Source: Rhodanobacteraceae bacterium (GTDB lineage: Bacteria; Pseudomonadota; Gammaproteobacteria; Xanthomonadales; SZUA-5). From it: 39,669 bases of DNA. Positions 27,763 to 37,258 of the stretch are shown piece by piece. The notes below the pieces were generated by a model. It made no database searches. It was not told where the DNA came from and was given only the letters and a program-made list of their open reading frames with translations. The stretch spans positions 1-39,669 of the forward strand of contig JADKFD010000044.1 in the NCBI GenBank assembly GCA_016717705.1, in the 5' to 3' direction. The position numbers were made by a program, and so were the translations under genes. How positions within the stretch are numbered: the first letter of the stretch is position 1; the number at the start of each line of letters is the position of its first letter.

Positions 27763-28917
27763 TGCTCATGCGCAAGCCGATACTCGGGGTATTGCTGGCG
27801 TCGATGCTGCTTGCGGCTTGCTCGGGCAGCAGTTCCAAGAAAGAGAATATCGAGCCGCCGACGGAGCTGATGGAATTCACCCCGGTCGTCACCGTCGACA
27901 AGCTGTGGTCGTCCTCGGTCGGCGATGGGGCCGGGTTCACCGGAGCAGGTCTGGTGCCGGCGATTGCCGGCGGTCGCGCGTTTTTTGCCAGCGTCGACGG
28001 CGACATCGTGGCCTTTGACGCGCGCCAGCGGCAAGCGTTTGTGGGGCAACACGCTGGAATCATTCGGCGGCGGTCCCGGTGCCAGCGAGTCGATGGTGGT
28101 CGCCGGCACCCTGAATGGCGCCGTGATCGCTTTCGATGCTCAAACCGGTGCCGAATTGTGGCGTGCCAAGGTGTCTTCCGAGGTCATTTCCGCCCCGGTG
28201 ATCTCCGGCGACAGCGTGATGGTGACCGCCAACGATGGCCGCACGCACGCCCTCGCGGTCAGCGATGGCAGCCAGATCTGGGCAGTGGATCGTGGCGTGC
28301 CGATGTTGAGTCTGCGTGGCAATGCCGCACCGATCGTCAGCGGCAATGTGGTCATCGTGGCCAGCGCCAATGGCTCCGTCAGCGCATTCAATCTGGCCGA
28401 TGGCCGGCCCTTGTGGGAACAGCGCGTTGGCGTCGGCGAAGGCCGCACCGACCTCGAACGCATGATCGATGTCGATGGCCGCATGGCGCTGCTGAATGGC
28501 GATCTGTTCGTGGCCGGCTACGAGTCCGGTGCCCAGGCGCTCACCCTCGATGGTGGCCGTACGCTGTGGTCGCGCGAAATGTCCTCGGTCGCCGGTCTTG
28601 CGGCCGGCACCGAAGCGGTGTTCGTGGCGGCCACCGATGGTTCGGTGTGGGCGCTCGATCGCCGCAGTGGCGGCGCACTGTGGAAAAGCGAAATCCTGCT
28701 GCACCGGATGCTGTCGAATCCGGTGTTGATGGGCGACTTCGTGGTCGTTGGCGATCTCGAGGGTCAGCTGCACTGGCTGAAGCGCGGCGATGGCGAGATT
28801 GCGGCTCGCAGCAAACTTGGCGGTGCCGGGTTCGGCGAAGGACTGGTGATCGTCGACGACGTGCTTTACGTGCAGAACCAGGATGGTTCGGTAGGCGCGT
28901 TTCGCCTCCGCCAGTAA
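27762..28917 (+). CDS. bamB: Outer membrane protein assembly factor BamB (frameshift near 28025)
   Basis: Lipoprotein component of the BAM complex that helps fold outer membrane beta-barrels. Lipobox LLAAC near the start is followed by a beta-propeller of PQQ-like repeats: GDIVAFDARSGKRLWGNTL, GAVIAFDAQTGAELWRAKV, GSVSAFNLADGRPLWEQRV, GSVWALDRRSGGALWKSEI. The frame breaks within the first repeat (FDAR/SGKRLW). Removing one C near 28025-28026 restores a 384-residue protein, the usual size. The start is ATG 27762, overlapping the yfgM stop; ATG 27768 is an alternative two codons later. Confidence 0.93.
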
Positions 28918-29069
28918 CCCGGGACGGTTGTTGCCGTCGCAAGGTCGCCATTGGGCGCCCCCGGCGAACGTGTCCATGCATTGCTGGCATGGCAGCGGGT
29001 TGTTGCGCCTCTGCTGTGACCAACACCGACCACTCAGCAACCAACATCCCGCTTTTCCAGGCCCTGCAC

Positions 29070-30461
<1,392 letters not shown>

Positions 30462-30711
30462 CGGGGATGGCGCTGCGCGCCGCATTGTTGGTGGCGGGTA
30501 CGCGCGTCCGCGTGGTCTGCGCCCTGGCAGGTTTACGCGCGACGCCGGCGCGGCCTGGCGGCAAGCCCGCGCGGCCGTCGGCGCGAACAACATGATCGCG
30601 TCTCCCCTGCCGTGCGCGCGCCGTGGCCGCGCTACCAAGGCCCCTGGGTACTCGCACGGCGTTTCTGGCATCGTAGCGTCGAGCGCGCACGACGCGGTTG
30701 GAGCCTGATCG

Positions 30712-31890
30712 ATGGATCCGCACGATGAACAGTTGCCGAGAACGCGCGAGCAGAGCGTGCGCATCGACGTATACGAGGCCTTGCGCCGGCAACATGGCGG
30801 CGCTGTCCTGCTCGATGTGCGCGAGGCGTCCGAATGGGCCCAAGGCAGTCCGCCCGACGCGATGCAGCTCGCGCGCAGTCGGCTGGAGCTGGAGATCGAA
30901 CAGCAACTGCCCGACCGCCAACGCGAAATCCTGTTGCTGTGCGCTGCCGGGAGCCGTGCGCTGTTGTGCGCAGACACCCTGGCGCGCATGGGCTACCAGC
31001 GGCTGGCGGTGGTGGATGGCGGCATGCGCGCGTGGTCGGCGGCGCAGTTGCCGGTGGCGGTGCCCCAGACGCCGGATGCCGCCTGGACGCGCCGCTATGC
31101 GCGTCAGATCGTGTTGCCGGAAGTTGGGCTGGAGGGGCAGCGCCGGCTGGCACAGGCGCGCGTGCTGGTGATAGGTGCCGGCGGCCTGGGCTCACCGGTG
31201 GCGCTGTATCTGGCTGCGGCGGGTGTCGGCACCTTGCGCATCGTCGACGACGATCATGTCGAAATCAGCAATCTGCAGCGCCAGGTGCTGCACACCAGCG
31301 CCCGCGTCGGCTATGCCAAGGTGCAGTCGGCCACGCAAACGCTCAACGCGTTGAACCCGGAGCTCAAGGTCGAAGCCATCGAGCAGCGCGTCAGCAGTGC
31401 CAACGTCGATGCACTGGTGGCCGACTGCGCGGTGTGGGTCGATGGCTCGGACAACTTGCCGACGCGCTATTTACTGAGCGATGCAGCGGTCAAGCATGGC
31501 AAGCCGCTGGTTTACGGGGCGGTCGAACGCTTCAGTGGCCAGGTCAGCGTATTTCACCCCGGCGGTGACCGCGGTCGCGCGCCGTGCTATCGCTGTCTGT
31601 TTCCGGAGCCGCCGCCGCCTGACCAGGCGCCCAATTGCGCCGAGGTCGGCGTCATCGGCGTGGTCCCCGGCATCGTTGGCCTGCTGCAAGCGAACGAGGC
31701 GATCAAGTTGCTGCTCGGCATTGGCGAGCCTCTGGTCGGGCGCCTGCTGCTGTTCGATGCCCTGACGGCACGCTTCCGCGAATTGGCATTGCGCGCCGAT
31801 CCCGAGTGCGCCGTGTGCGCCCCGGCACGGACCTTCCCGGGTTACGTCGACTACGCTGCCTTCTGCGCCGCGCCGACACGGCATCCCTAG
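30712..31890 (+). CDS. moeB: Rhodanese-MoeB fusion: sulfur-carrier adenylyltransferase
   Basis: A 392-residue protein. Residues 16-115 form a rhodanese domain (VLLDVREASEWAQG, active-site Cys77 in LLCAAGSRA, VDGGMRAWSAAQLPV). Residues 124-390 are a ThiF/MoeB adenylyltransferase: RYARQIVLPEVGLEGQ, nucleotide loop GAGGLGSP (155-162), zinc pairs C292/C295 and C366/C369, and the conserved Cys309 in NCAEVGVIG. MoeB activates the C-terminus of a sulfur carrier (MoaD or ThiS type) by adenylation, and the rhodanese part could supply the sulfur. In eukaryotic MOCS3 and many bacterial fusions the rhodanese is C-terminal; here it is N-terminal. GGAG lies eight bases before the ATG. No other molybdopterin or thiamine genes are nearby. 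Confidence 0.9.
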   Translation: MDPHDEQLPRTREQSVRIDVYEALRRQHGGAVLLDVREASEWAQGSPPDAMQLARSRLELEIEQQLPDRQREILLLCAAGSRALLCADTLARMGYQRLAVVDGGMRAWSAAQLPVAVPQTPDAAWTRRYARQIVLPEVGLEGQRRLAQARVLVIGAGGLGSPVALYLAAAGVGTLRIVDDDHVEISNLQRQVLHTSARVGYAKVQSATQTLNALNPELKVEAIEQRVSSANVDALVADCAVWVDGSDNLPTRYLLSDAAVKHGKPLVYGAVERFSGQVSVFHPGGDRGRAPCYRCLFPEPPPPDQAPNCAEVGVIGVVPGIVGLLQANEAIKLLLGIGEPLVGRLLLFDALTARFRELALRADPECAVCAPARTFPGYVDYAAFCAAPTRHP

Positions 31891-31959
31891 GGCCGCTCCG
31901 GTTGAGGAAACACTTAGAGCCTGCCGCAGGCCAAAGCCATTGCGCTGGCCCGGATGCCC

Positions 31960-32339
31960 TGTGGACAACTCTGTGGATGAGCGCCGGCAGGCGCCGCGAA
32001 ATTCGCGTCAGAACGTCCGTGCCACGCCGCCTGCGTATGCCTGTGCGTTGAATAAAAACCTATTTAAACAAGCTTTTGCGAGTCTTCCACGAACGACTAC
32101 GATGCGCTTTGCGACGATCGCCATGGCGAACTGCCATTGTGCACAACAGCATTTCCCGAGCGCCGCTGTGGGCAGCCGATGGGCGCTGGTCAGGCGCAAA
32201 TCGGTCGATCATGCAACAAAATATTGCAATCAAGTTAGCGACGTTAGCTCAACTCGGCCTGAGCAACACGCGCTAAGTCCTTGCCCGGGCTCCAATCTTT
32301 TCAATTATCCACATGTCCTGTGGATAAGCTTGTGGATGG
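31960..32339. promoter_or_regulatory. Cluster of DnaA boxes in a 564-bp non-coding region
   Basis: Two perfect DnaA boxes face each other: TTATCCACA at 32305-32313 and its inverse TGTGGATAA at 32319-32327, five bases apart. Near-matches with one mismatch lie at 31960-31968 (inverse of TTGTCCACA), 31972-31980 (inverse of TCATCCACA) and 32137-32146 (TTGTGCACAA, palindromic). One with two mismatches is at 32331-32339. AT-rich stretches, rare in this DNA, sit at 32048-32077, 32211-32236 and 32411-32443. The region lies between the 3' ends of two convergent genes, so it is not an ordinary promoter region. It could be an origin-related locus, a DnaA-titrating or DnaA-reactivating site, or a relic. 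No dnaA, dnaN, rpmH or gidA is in the window. Confidence 0.65.
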
Positions 32340-32389
32340 ATGTGTCGAGGGGCCCCGAAAAGCCCGTCATGGCGCGCTTTCGCATCCCT

Positions 32390-32406
32390 CGGCGAGACTC
32401 TCGCCG
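32390..32406. other. Perfect 8-bp hairpin
   Basis: CGGCGAGA-C-TCTCGCCG, a perfect inverted repeat about 50 bp before the stop-codon end of the methyltransferase gene, just right of the DnaA boxes. There is no T run on the methyltransferase-transcript side, so a terminator role is only possible. Confidence 0.4.
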
Positions 32407-32454
32407 TTCTTGCGTAATGCAATTGAATCAATCACATACATTCATTCGGCTGGA

Positions 32455-33135
32455 TCATGTTGACAAAACTGAAACAAATTTGTCGCTGCGCGTGAAGCGC
32501 AGCACGCGGCCGCGAAAGGGCGCCAGTTCATCGATCTCGAAAGCTTGGCGGTCCTCACTGGCGCGGTAGCCCTGGGCGAGCAACGCGTGCGTCATCCGGC
32601 CACTGTTGCCGCGTCCCGGATCGCTGATGACGATTTCCGCCTGTGCGTGCGCCAGCCGCTCCAGCAACGCCGCCAGCAGCGCGCTGTGGCCGCGCTCGTA
32701 GAGGATGTCGCTGCCGATGATCAGATCGAACTTTCCCAGTTCTGCAGCCTGCGCGGTCCATGGCAGATCGCGGTATACCGGCATCGGCAGGCCATTCAGG
32801 CCGGCGTTGTAGGCGAGGAACTGCTCAGCCAGCGGGTGGTGATCGCTGGCGGTGATGTCGGCGCCACGACGTGCCAGCACCAGACTGGCCAGCGCCAGCC
32901 CGCAACCCAGCTCGAGGATGCGCTTGCCCTCGATGTCGTGCGCAAACATGGCTCGCGCCAACACGCATCCCGATGGCCAGATCTGGCCAAAGTGCCCCCA
33001 CTGCGCCGACGAAATGCCCGCGCGATCCGCCTGGCCCTGGAGATCGTCGTATTGGCGATGGTCGCTCAAGGAGCGCACATGCAGATCGGGCCCGCCGAGG
33101 GGCACGTCGGTGATTCGTGTGAGGTAGCCAGGCAC
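32455..33135 (-). CDS. Class I SAM-dependent methyltransferase (family 16 / METTL-like)
   Basis: A 226-residue soluble protein. SAM-binding motif I is ILELGCGLALASLVLARRGADITASDHHP, where the acidic residue after beta-2 is the Asp of SDHHP. FDLIIGSDILYERGHSALL is a motif typical of the family-16 lysine/protein methyltransferases (METTL21/23, Nnt1-like), and the N-terminal HFGQIWPSGCVLARAM also fits that group. The target is probably a protein lysine, but this is inferred from family only. The start is a GTG at 33135. It is convergent with moeB across the DnaA-box region and divergent from the TRAP operon. Confidence 0.8.
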   Translation of the reverse strand: MPGYLTRITDVPLGGPDLHVRSLSDHRQYDDLQGQADRAGISSAQWGHFGQIWPSGCVLARAMFAHDIEGKRILELGCGLALASLVLARRGADITASDHHPLAEQFLAYNAGLNGLPMPVYRDLPWTAQAAELGKFDLIIGSDILYERGHSALLAALLERLAHAQAEIVISDPGRGNSGRMTHALLAQGYRASEDRQAFEIDELAPFRGRVLRFTRSDKFVSVLST

Positions 33136-33364
33136 AGTCTGCGTCCCGAGGGTACAGCGACCTCCACTGAAGAACTTGGTCCGTGGAGAAGGGAGCAGCG
33201 ACGCAGCGAATTTGCGAGGGAATGGGCGTGGCCAGCGCGGGACTGTAACCGCGCGCGCCCTGAATGTGCAAAATTACTCGCCGACCGGCGCGTGTACTTA
33301 AGGCCACGGTCAAGTTGCTCGCGTAGACTGCTGCGCCTCCAGCTAGTCCACCCTTCAGGTCGTG

Positions 33365-34240
33365 ATGGCACGTTCACCCGCGTACAGATGGTTGCGCATC
33401 GGCTTTGCGCTGGCGGTGCTTGGCGCTTTGACGGCTTGCGCGTCCCTGGTGGATCGCGCCTCGGCAAATCTCGGGCGGCAACTGTCGGCCGGCATCCTCG
33501 ACCACGACGATCCGGCCACCGTCGCCGCCGGTCTGCCGGCTTATCTGCTGTTGCTCGATGGTCTCAACCATGACGGCACGCCGAATCCGACACGGCTGTG
33601 CCTGGCCGCCGATCTGTATGGGGCTTATGCGGGTTCCTTCGTCGATGAGCCCGAACGCGCCAAGCGGCTGGCCAAGCGTGCCTTCGACTATGCCTCGCGC
33701 GCGGCCTGCGCCACCGACGGCAAATGGTGCGAACTGGGCAAGAGCAAGTTCGAGATCGTCGACGCGGCCATGGCCAAGGCCACGCTGGAACAGGCCGACG
33801 CACTGTTCTGCCTCGGGGGTGCCTGGGCGGGTTACATCCAGGCGCACGCCGACGACTGGAATGCCATCGCGGCGATACCCAAGGCACGTCGCGTGATCGA
33901 GCGCGCGGTGGAATTGGTGCCGGACTATCGCAACGGTCAGGGTCAGTTATATCTGGGTGTGATGAACTCGCTGCTGCCGCCGGCCTACGGTGGCAAGCCG
34001 GAACTGGCGCAACGATATTTCGAAGAGGCATTGACGCGATCGAACTCGCGCAACCAGATGGTGCGCGTGCTTTACGCCCGCCACTATGCGCGGCTGGTGT
34101 TCGATCAGGCATTGCACGACCGACTTGTCGCTGAAGCCTTGGCGGCCGATCCGAAGGTGCCGGGCATGACATTGATGAATACGCTGGCGCAGCGTCAGGC
34201 GCTGGTGTTGCAAGCGACTTCCAAGGACTATTTCGAATGA
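33365..34240 (+). CDS. tatT: TRAP transporter-associated lipoprotein TatT
   Basis: A 291-residue lipoprotein (lipobox LGALTACAS) of the TAtT family, known from other bacteria as a helical TPR-like partner of TRAP substrate-binding proteins in the periplasm. Family features are DLYGAYAGSFVDEPERAKRLAKRAFDYA and GQGQLYLGVMNSLLPPAYGGKPELAQRYFEEAL. Treponema TatT (Tp0956) forms a complex with its DctP-like partner and may hand over a hydrophobic ligand. ATG 33365 is preferred over the GTG one codon earlier. Its stop overlaps the start of dctP (ATGA), so it is the first gene of a coupled operon. Confidence 0.87.
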   Translation: MARSPAYRWLRIGFALAVLGALTACASLVDRASANLGRQLSAGILDHDDPATVAAGLPAYLLLLDGLNHDGTPNPTRLCLAADLYGAYAGSFVDEPERAKRLAKRAFDYASRAACATDGKWCELGKSKFEIVDAAMAKATLEQADALFCLGGAWAGYIQAHADDWNAIAAIPKARRVIERAVELVPDYRNGQGQLYLGVMNSLLPPAYGGKPELAQRYFEEALTRSNSRNQMVRVLYARHYARLVFDQALHDRLVAEALAADPKVPGMTLMNTLAQRQALVLQATSKDYFE

Positions 34241-35238
34241 TCCAACTGAAACTGCGGCCAATCCTGGTATTGATCGCCGCGCTGGGCCTGGGCTCGATGG
34301 CCAATGCCGCCTCATTGAAGATTGCCACGCTCGCGCCCGAGGGCAGCAACTGGATGCGCGAGATGCGTGCCGCCGGCGATGCCGTCAAGACCAGCACCGA
34401 AGGTCGGGTGGAACTCAAGTTCTTCCCCGGTGGCGTCATGGGCAACAGCGACACCGTGCTGCGCAAGATCAAGCTCGGTCAGCTCAATGGCGGTGCCTTT
34501 GCTTCGACCGAATTGACCACCGCCAATCAGGATGTCGCGGTGTACGGACTGCCGTTCACCTTCGCCAACCTGGAAGAAGTGCGCCGGGTGCGCCAGGTGC
34601 TCGATCCCAAGATCAAGGCCGGCTTCGAGCACAGCGGCTTTGTTGCGGCAGCCATCACCGGCGGCGGCTTCATCTACATGATGAGCAGCAAGCCGATTGC
34701 CACTCAGGAGCAGGTGCGCGCGACCAAGGTCTGGGTGCCGGAAGGCGACGTGGTCGGGCGCATTGCCTTCGAGGAACTCGGTGCGCCGTCCGTGCAACTG
34801 GCACTGGGCGACGTCTACACCAGCCTGCAGACCGGCCTGGTTGAGACCGTGGGCAACACCACCACTGGCGCGATTGCCTTCCAGTGGGCGACCAAGTTGA
34901 AGATGATGGTGGATCTGCCGGTGTCGTACACCGTCGGCATCCTGGTGCTGGACCAGAAGTCACTGGCGAAGCTGACGCCGGAAGATCAGGCCGCAGTGCT
35001 TGCCGGCATCGAAGAGGCGTTTGCGCGGCTGGAGATCAGCAATGCCGCCGACGATCTGGCAACGCGCGAGACCCTGCGCAATGAAGGCATCGAGATCGTG
35101 GTTCCTGCCGAGAGCGAAGCGGCGGCCTGGCGCGATGTCGGTCGGCGCACCGTCGAGCGGATGCAGAAGGAAGGCCTGATTTCGGCCGAGATCCTGGCCG
35201 CGCTGAACCAGGCCAAGTCGGCGGCCGGGAGTCACTGA
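34237..35238 (+). CDS. dctP: TRAP transporter substrate-binding protein (DctP family)
   Basis: A 333-residue periplasmic binding protein with a Sec signal peptide (LRPILVLIAALGLGSMANAA). Mature sequence starts SLKIATLAPEGSNWMREMRAAGDAVKTSTEG, followed by FFPGGVMGNSDTVLRKIKLGQLNGGAF and the DctP-type VGNTTTGAIAFQWATK. DctP proteins bind organic acids and deliver them to the membrane subunits. The conserved Arg that pairs with a substrate carboxylate is not obvious here: the expected site reads RATKVWVPEGDVV. So a non-carboxylate or hydrophobic ligand is possible, consistent with the TatT partner. Stop overlaps dctQ start. Confidence 0.92.
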   Translation: MIQLKLRPILVLIAALGLGSMANAASLKIATLAPEGSNWMREMRAAGDAVKTSTEGRVELKFFPGGVMGNSDTVLRKIKLGQLNGGAFASTELTTANQDVAVYGLPFTFANLEEVRRVRQVLDPKIKAGFEHSGFVAAAITGGGFIYMMSSKPIATQEQVRATKVWVPEGDVVGRIAFEELGAPSVQLALGDVYTSLQTGLVETVGNTTTGAIAFQWATKLKMMVDLPVSYTVGILVLDQKSLAKLTPEDQAAVLAGIEEAFARLEISNAADDLATRETLRNEGIEIVVPAESEAAAWRDVGRRTVERMQKEGLISAEILAALNQAKSAAGSH

Positions 35239-35735
35239 TGCGGGCGCTTGGCATCCTCGCGCGCGGGGTCGCGCGAGTCGAGGATGTGCTGTTGGCCAGT
35301 CTCGGCCTCGGGCTGCTTGCGGCGGCCGCGGCGCAGCTGGTGTTCCGCCTGTTCGGTGGCGGCCCGGTATGGCTGGATCCGTTGATGCGCTCGGCCACGC
35401 TGTGGCTGGCGCTGATCGGCGCGCTGGTGGCCACGCGTGAGAACCGTCAGTTGCAGATCGACATCCTCTCGCGGCATTTGACCGGTTGGCTCGGCCACGT
35501 CGCGCGGACGGTCGTGGTGCTGTTTACCGCAGCGGTCTGCGCGCTGTTGGCGCATGCCAGCTGGACCCTGGTGCTGCTCGAGCGCGAAGGCAATACGGAG
35601 ATCTTCGCTGGCGTTCCCAACTGGTGGGCGCTGGCCATCCTGCCGGTGGTGTTCGGCCTGATGTGTCTGCATGCGCTGGGTCAGATCGGACGGCCATTGC
35701 AGCATGAGCCGTTGCCGGGAACGGTGTTGCCATGA
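35238..35735 (+). CDS. dctQ: TRAP transporter small membrane subunit (DctQ)
   Basis: A 165-residue protein with four membrane segments. Characteristic features are VWLDPLMRSATLWLALIGALVATRENRQLQIDIL in the middle and the C-terminal WWALAILPVVFGLMCLHAL. DctQ pairs with DctM to form the sodium-dependent membrane part. Start (TGATG) and stop (ATGA) both overlap the neighbours, so translation is coupled and stoichiometry with dctP and dctM is probably fixed. Confidence 0.92.
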   Translation: MRALGILARGVARVEDVLLASLGLGLLAAAAAQLVFRLFGGGPVWLDPLMRSATLWLALIGALVATRENRQLQIDILSRHLTGWLGHVARTVVVLFTAAVCALLAHASWTLVLLEREGNTEIFAGVPNWWALAILPVVFGLMCLHALGQIGRPLQHEPLPGTVLP

Positions 35736-37015
35736 TCTGGCTCATCGCGCTTGGCCTGTTGCTGCTGGCCTTCCTCGGCGCGCCGTTCTTTGCGCTGATC
35801 GCAGCGATCGCGCTGCTCGGATTCAATGCGCAGGGCTACGATCTGGCGATCGTGGCGGTGGAGATCAACCGCCTCGGTGAAATGCCGGTGCTGGTGGCGA
35901 TCCCGCTGTTCACGCTGGCCGGCTATCTGCTGAGCGAGAGCGAGGCGCCCAAGCGCCTGGTACGCCTGACCCAGGCGCTGGTCGGCTGGCTGCCCGGCGG
36001 CCTGGCGATTGTCGCGCTGGTCGCCAGTGCCTTGTTCACGGCGCTGACCGGCGCGTCGGGCGTGACCATCGTGGCACTGGGCGCCGTGTTGTTCCCGGCC
36101 CTGATCCAGGGCCGTTACAGCGAGCGCTTCGGTCTCGGCCTGGTCACCGCATCGGGCAGCCTCGGCCTGCTGTTCGCGCCCTCGCTGCCGCTGATCATCT
36201 ACGGCGTCGTTGCCCAGCAGTTGAACACCACGCCGCAGGTTTCGGTGGAGGATCTGTTCCTCGCCGGCATCATTCCCGGCCTGTTGATGCTGCTGGTGCT
36301 GAGCGTCTACGCGATCACGCAATCACCGCACATCCCGCCCGAGCAGCGCCGTTTCGACTGGCGCGCCGCGCGCGCGGCAATCCTCGACGCGCGCTGGGAG
36401 CTGCCGTTGCCGGTGCTGGTGCTCGGCGGCATCTATTCCGGGCGCATCGCGCCGTCGGAAGCGGCGGCATTGACCGCCGTCTACGTGTTCCTGGTCACCG
36501 TGGTCATCCGCCGCGAAATTGCACTCAAGCGCCTGCCGCAGATCGTGCGCGAAGCGATGATGCTGGTCGGTGGCATCCTGTTGATTCTGGGCACGGCGTT
36601 TGCGCTGACCAATTATCTGATCGATGCCGAGATTCCGACGCAGCTGTTTGCCTGGGTGCAGGCCCATGTCCACCAGAAGTGGCTGTTCCTGCTGGCGCTG
36701 AACCTGTTCCTGCTGTTCTTCGGGATGCTGCTGGAGGGCTATCCGGCGATCGTCGTGCTGACGCCACTGGTGCTGCCGATCGCCACCGGTTACGGCATGG
36801 ACCCGGTGCATTTCGGCATTCTGTTCCTCGCCAATCTGCAGATCGGCTTGTTCCTGGCGCCGCTGGGAATGAACCTGTTCATCGCCTCGTACCGCTTCAA
36901 GCGACCGGTGACCGAGGTCATCCGCGCCAGCTGGCCGTTCTTCCTGCTGCTGTTCGCCTGCGCGCTGGCGATCACCTATATCCCGTGGCTGTCGCTGGTG
37001 TTGCTCGACAGGTAG
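35732..37015 (+). CDS. dctM: TRAP transporter large permease (DctM)
   Basis: A 427-residue integral membrane protein with about twelve segments, the ion-coupled translocation subunit. Typical motifs are AIPLFTLAGYLLSESEAPKRLVRL, TGASGVTIVALGAVLFPALI, GSLGLLFAPSLPLIIYGVV, and GRIAPSEAAALTAVYVF. The end ANLQIGLFLAPLGMNLFIASYRFKRPV is also characteristic. Last gene of the tatT-dctPQM operon. Palindromic repeats follow at once and may stabilise or end the transcript. Confidence 0.94.
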   Translation: MIWLIALGLLLLAFLGAPFFALIAAIALLGFNAQGYDLAIVAVEINRLGEMPVLVAIPLFTLAGYLLSESEAPKRLVRLTQALVGWLPGGLAIVALVASALFTALTGASGVTIVALGAVLFPALIQGRYSERFGLGLVTASGSLGLLFAPSLPLIIYGVVAQQLNTTPQVSVEDLFLAGIIPGLLMLLVLSVYAITQSPHIPPEQRRFDWRAARAAILDARWELPLPVLVLGGIYSGRIAPSEAAALTAVYVFLVTVVIRREIALKRLPQIVREAMMLVGGILLILGTAFALTNYLIDAEIPTQLFAWVQAHVHQKWLFLLALNLFLLFFGMLLEGYPAIVVLTPLVLPIATGYGMDPVHFGILFLANLQIGLFLAPLGMNLFIASYRFKRPVTEVIRASWPFFLLLFACALAITYIPWLSLVLLDR

Positions 37016-37019
37016 CAGC

Positions 37020-37207
37020 CGCCGCGGCGGTGAATCGCTTCGCGATACACCGCCCTACCAGAGCCCGCGCGTCTCAAACACAGCCGCTCTGGTAGCCCGG
37101 TGTACGCGCGCGTTCACCGGGGATCGCGACCAAAGCCCGCGCGTCTCAAACACAGCCGCTCTGGTAGCCCGGTGTACGCGCGCCAGCGCGTTCACCGGGG
37201 ATCGCGA
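37020..37207. repeat. Palindrome array with a near-perfect tandem duplication
   Basis: The gap of about 240 bp after dctM holds an inverted unit at 37020-37062 (GCGGTGAATCGC...GATACACCGCCCTACC), then two direct copies of a longer unit at 37062-37129 and 37134-37207. Each begins AGCCCGCGCGTCTCAAACAC and contains GGTAGCCCGGTGTACGCGCG...GTTCACCGGGGATCGCGA. The second copy has six extra bases (CCAGCG) that complete the palindrome, so the first looks like a deletion derivative. Positions 37208-37258 show nothing more. Confidence 0.8.
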
Positions 37208-37258
37208 ATTCTCCCAGACGACCGCGCTACCGATAACCGAAAACCGAAAACCCGCCTC

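Noticed and set aside
31960..32443. Calling this firmly the chromosomal origin
   Set aside because: No dnaA, dnaN, rpmH or gidA is nearby, and essential genes to the left would be head-on to replication; kept as a candidate regulatory/replication locus only.
31891..32454. A short gene in the DnaA-box region
   Set aside because: Frames there (for example 31940-32569) have no ribosome-binding site, no domain and odd composition.
37020..37207. CRISPR array or insertion sequence
   Set aside because: Only two direct copies with a four-base spacer; no transposase or terminal repeats.
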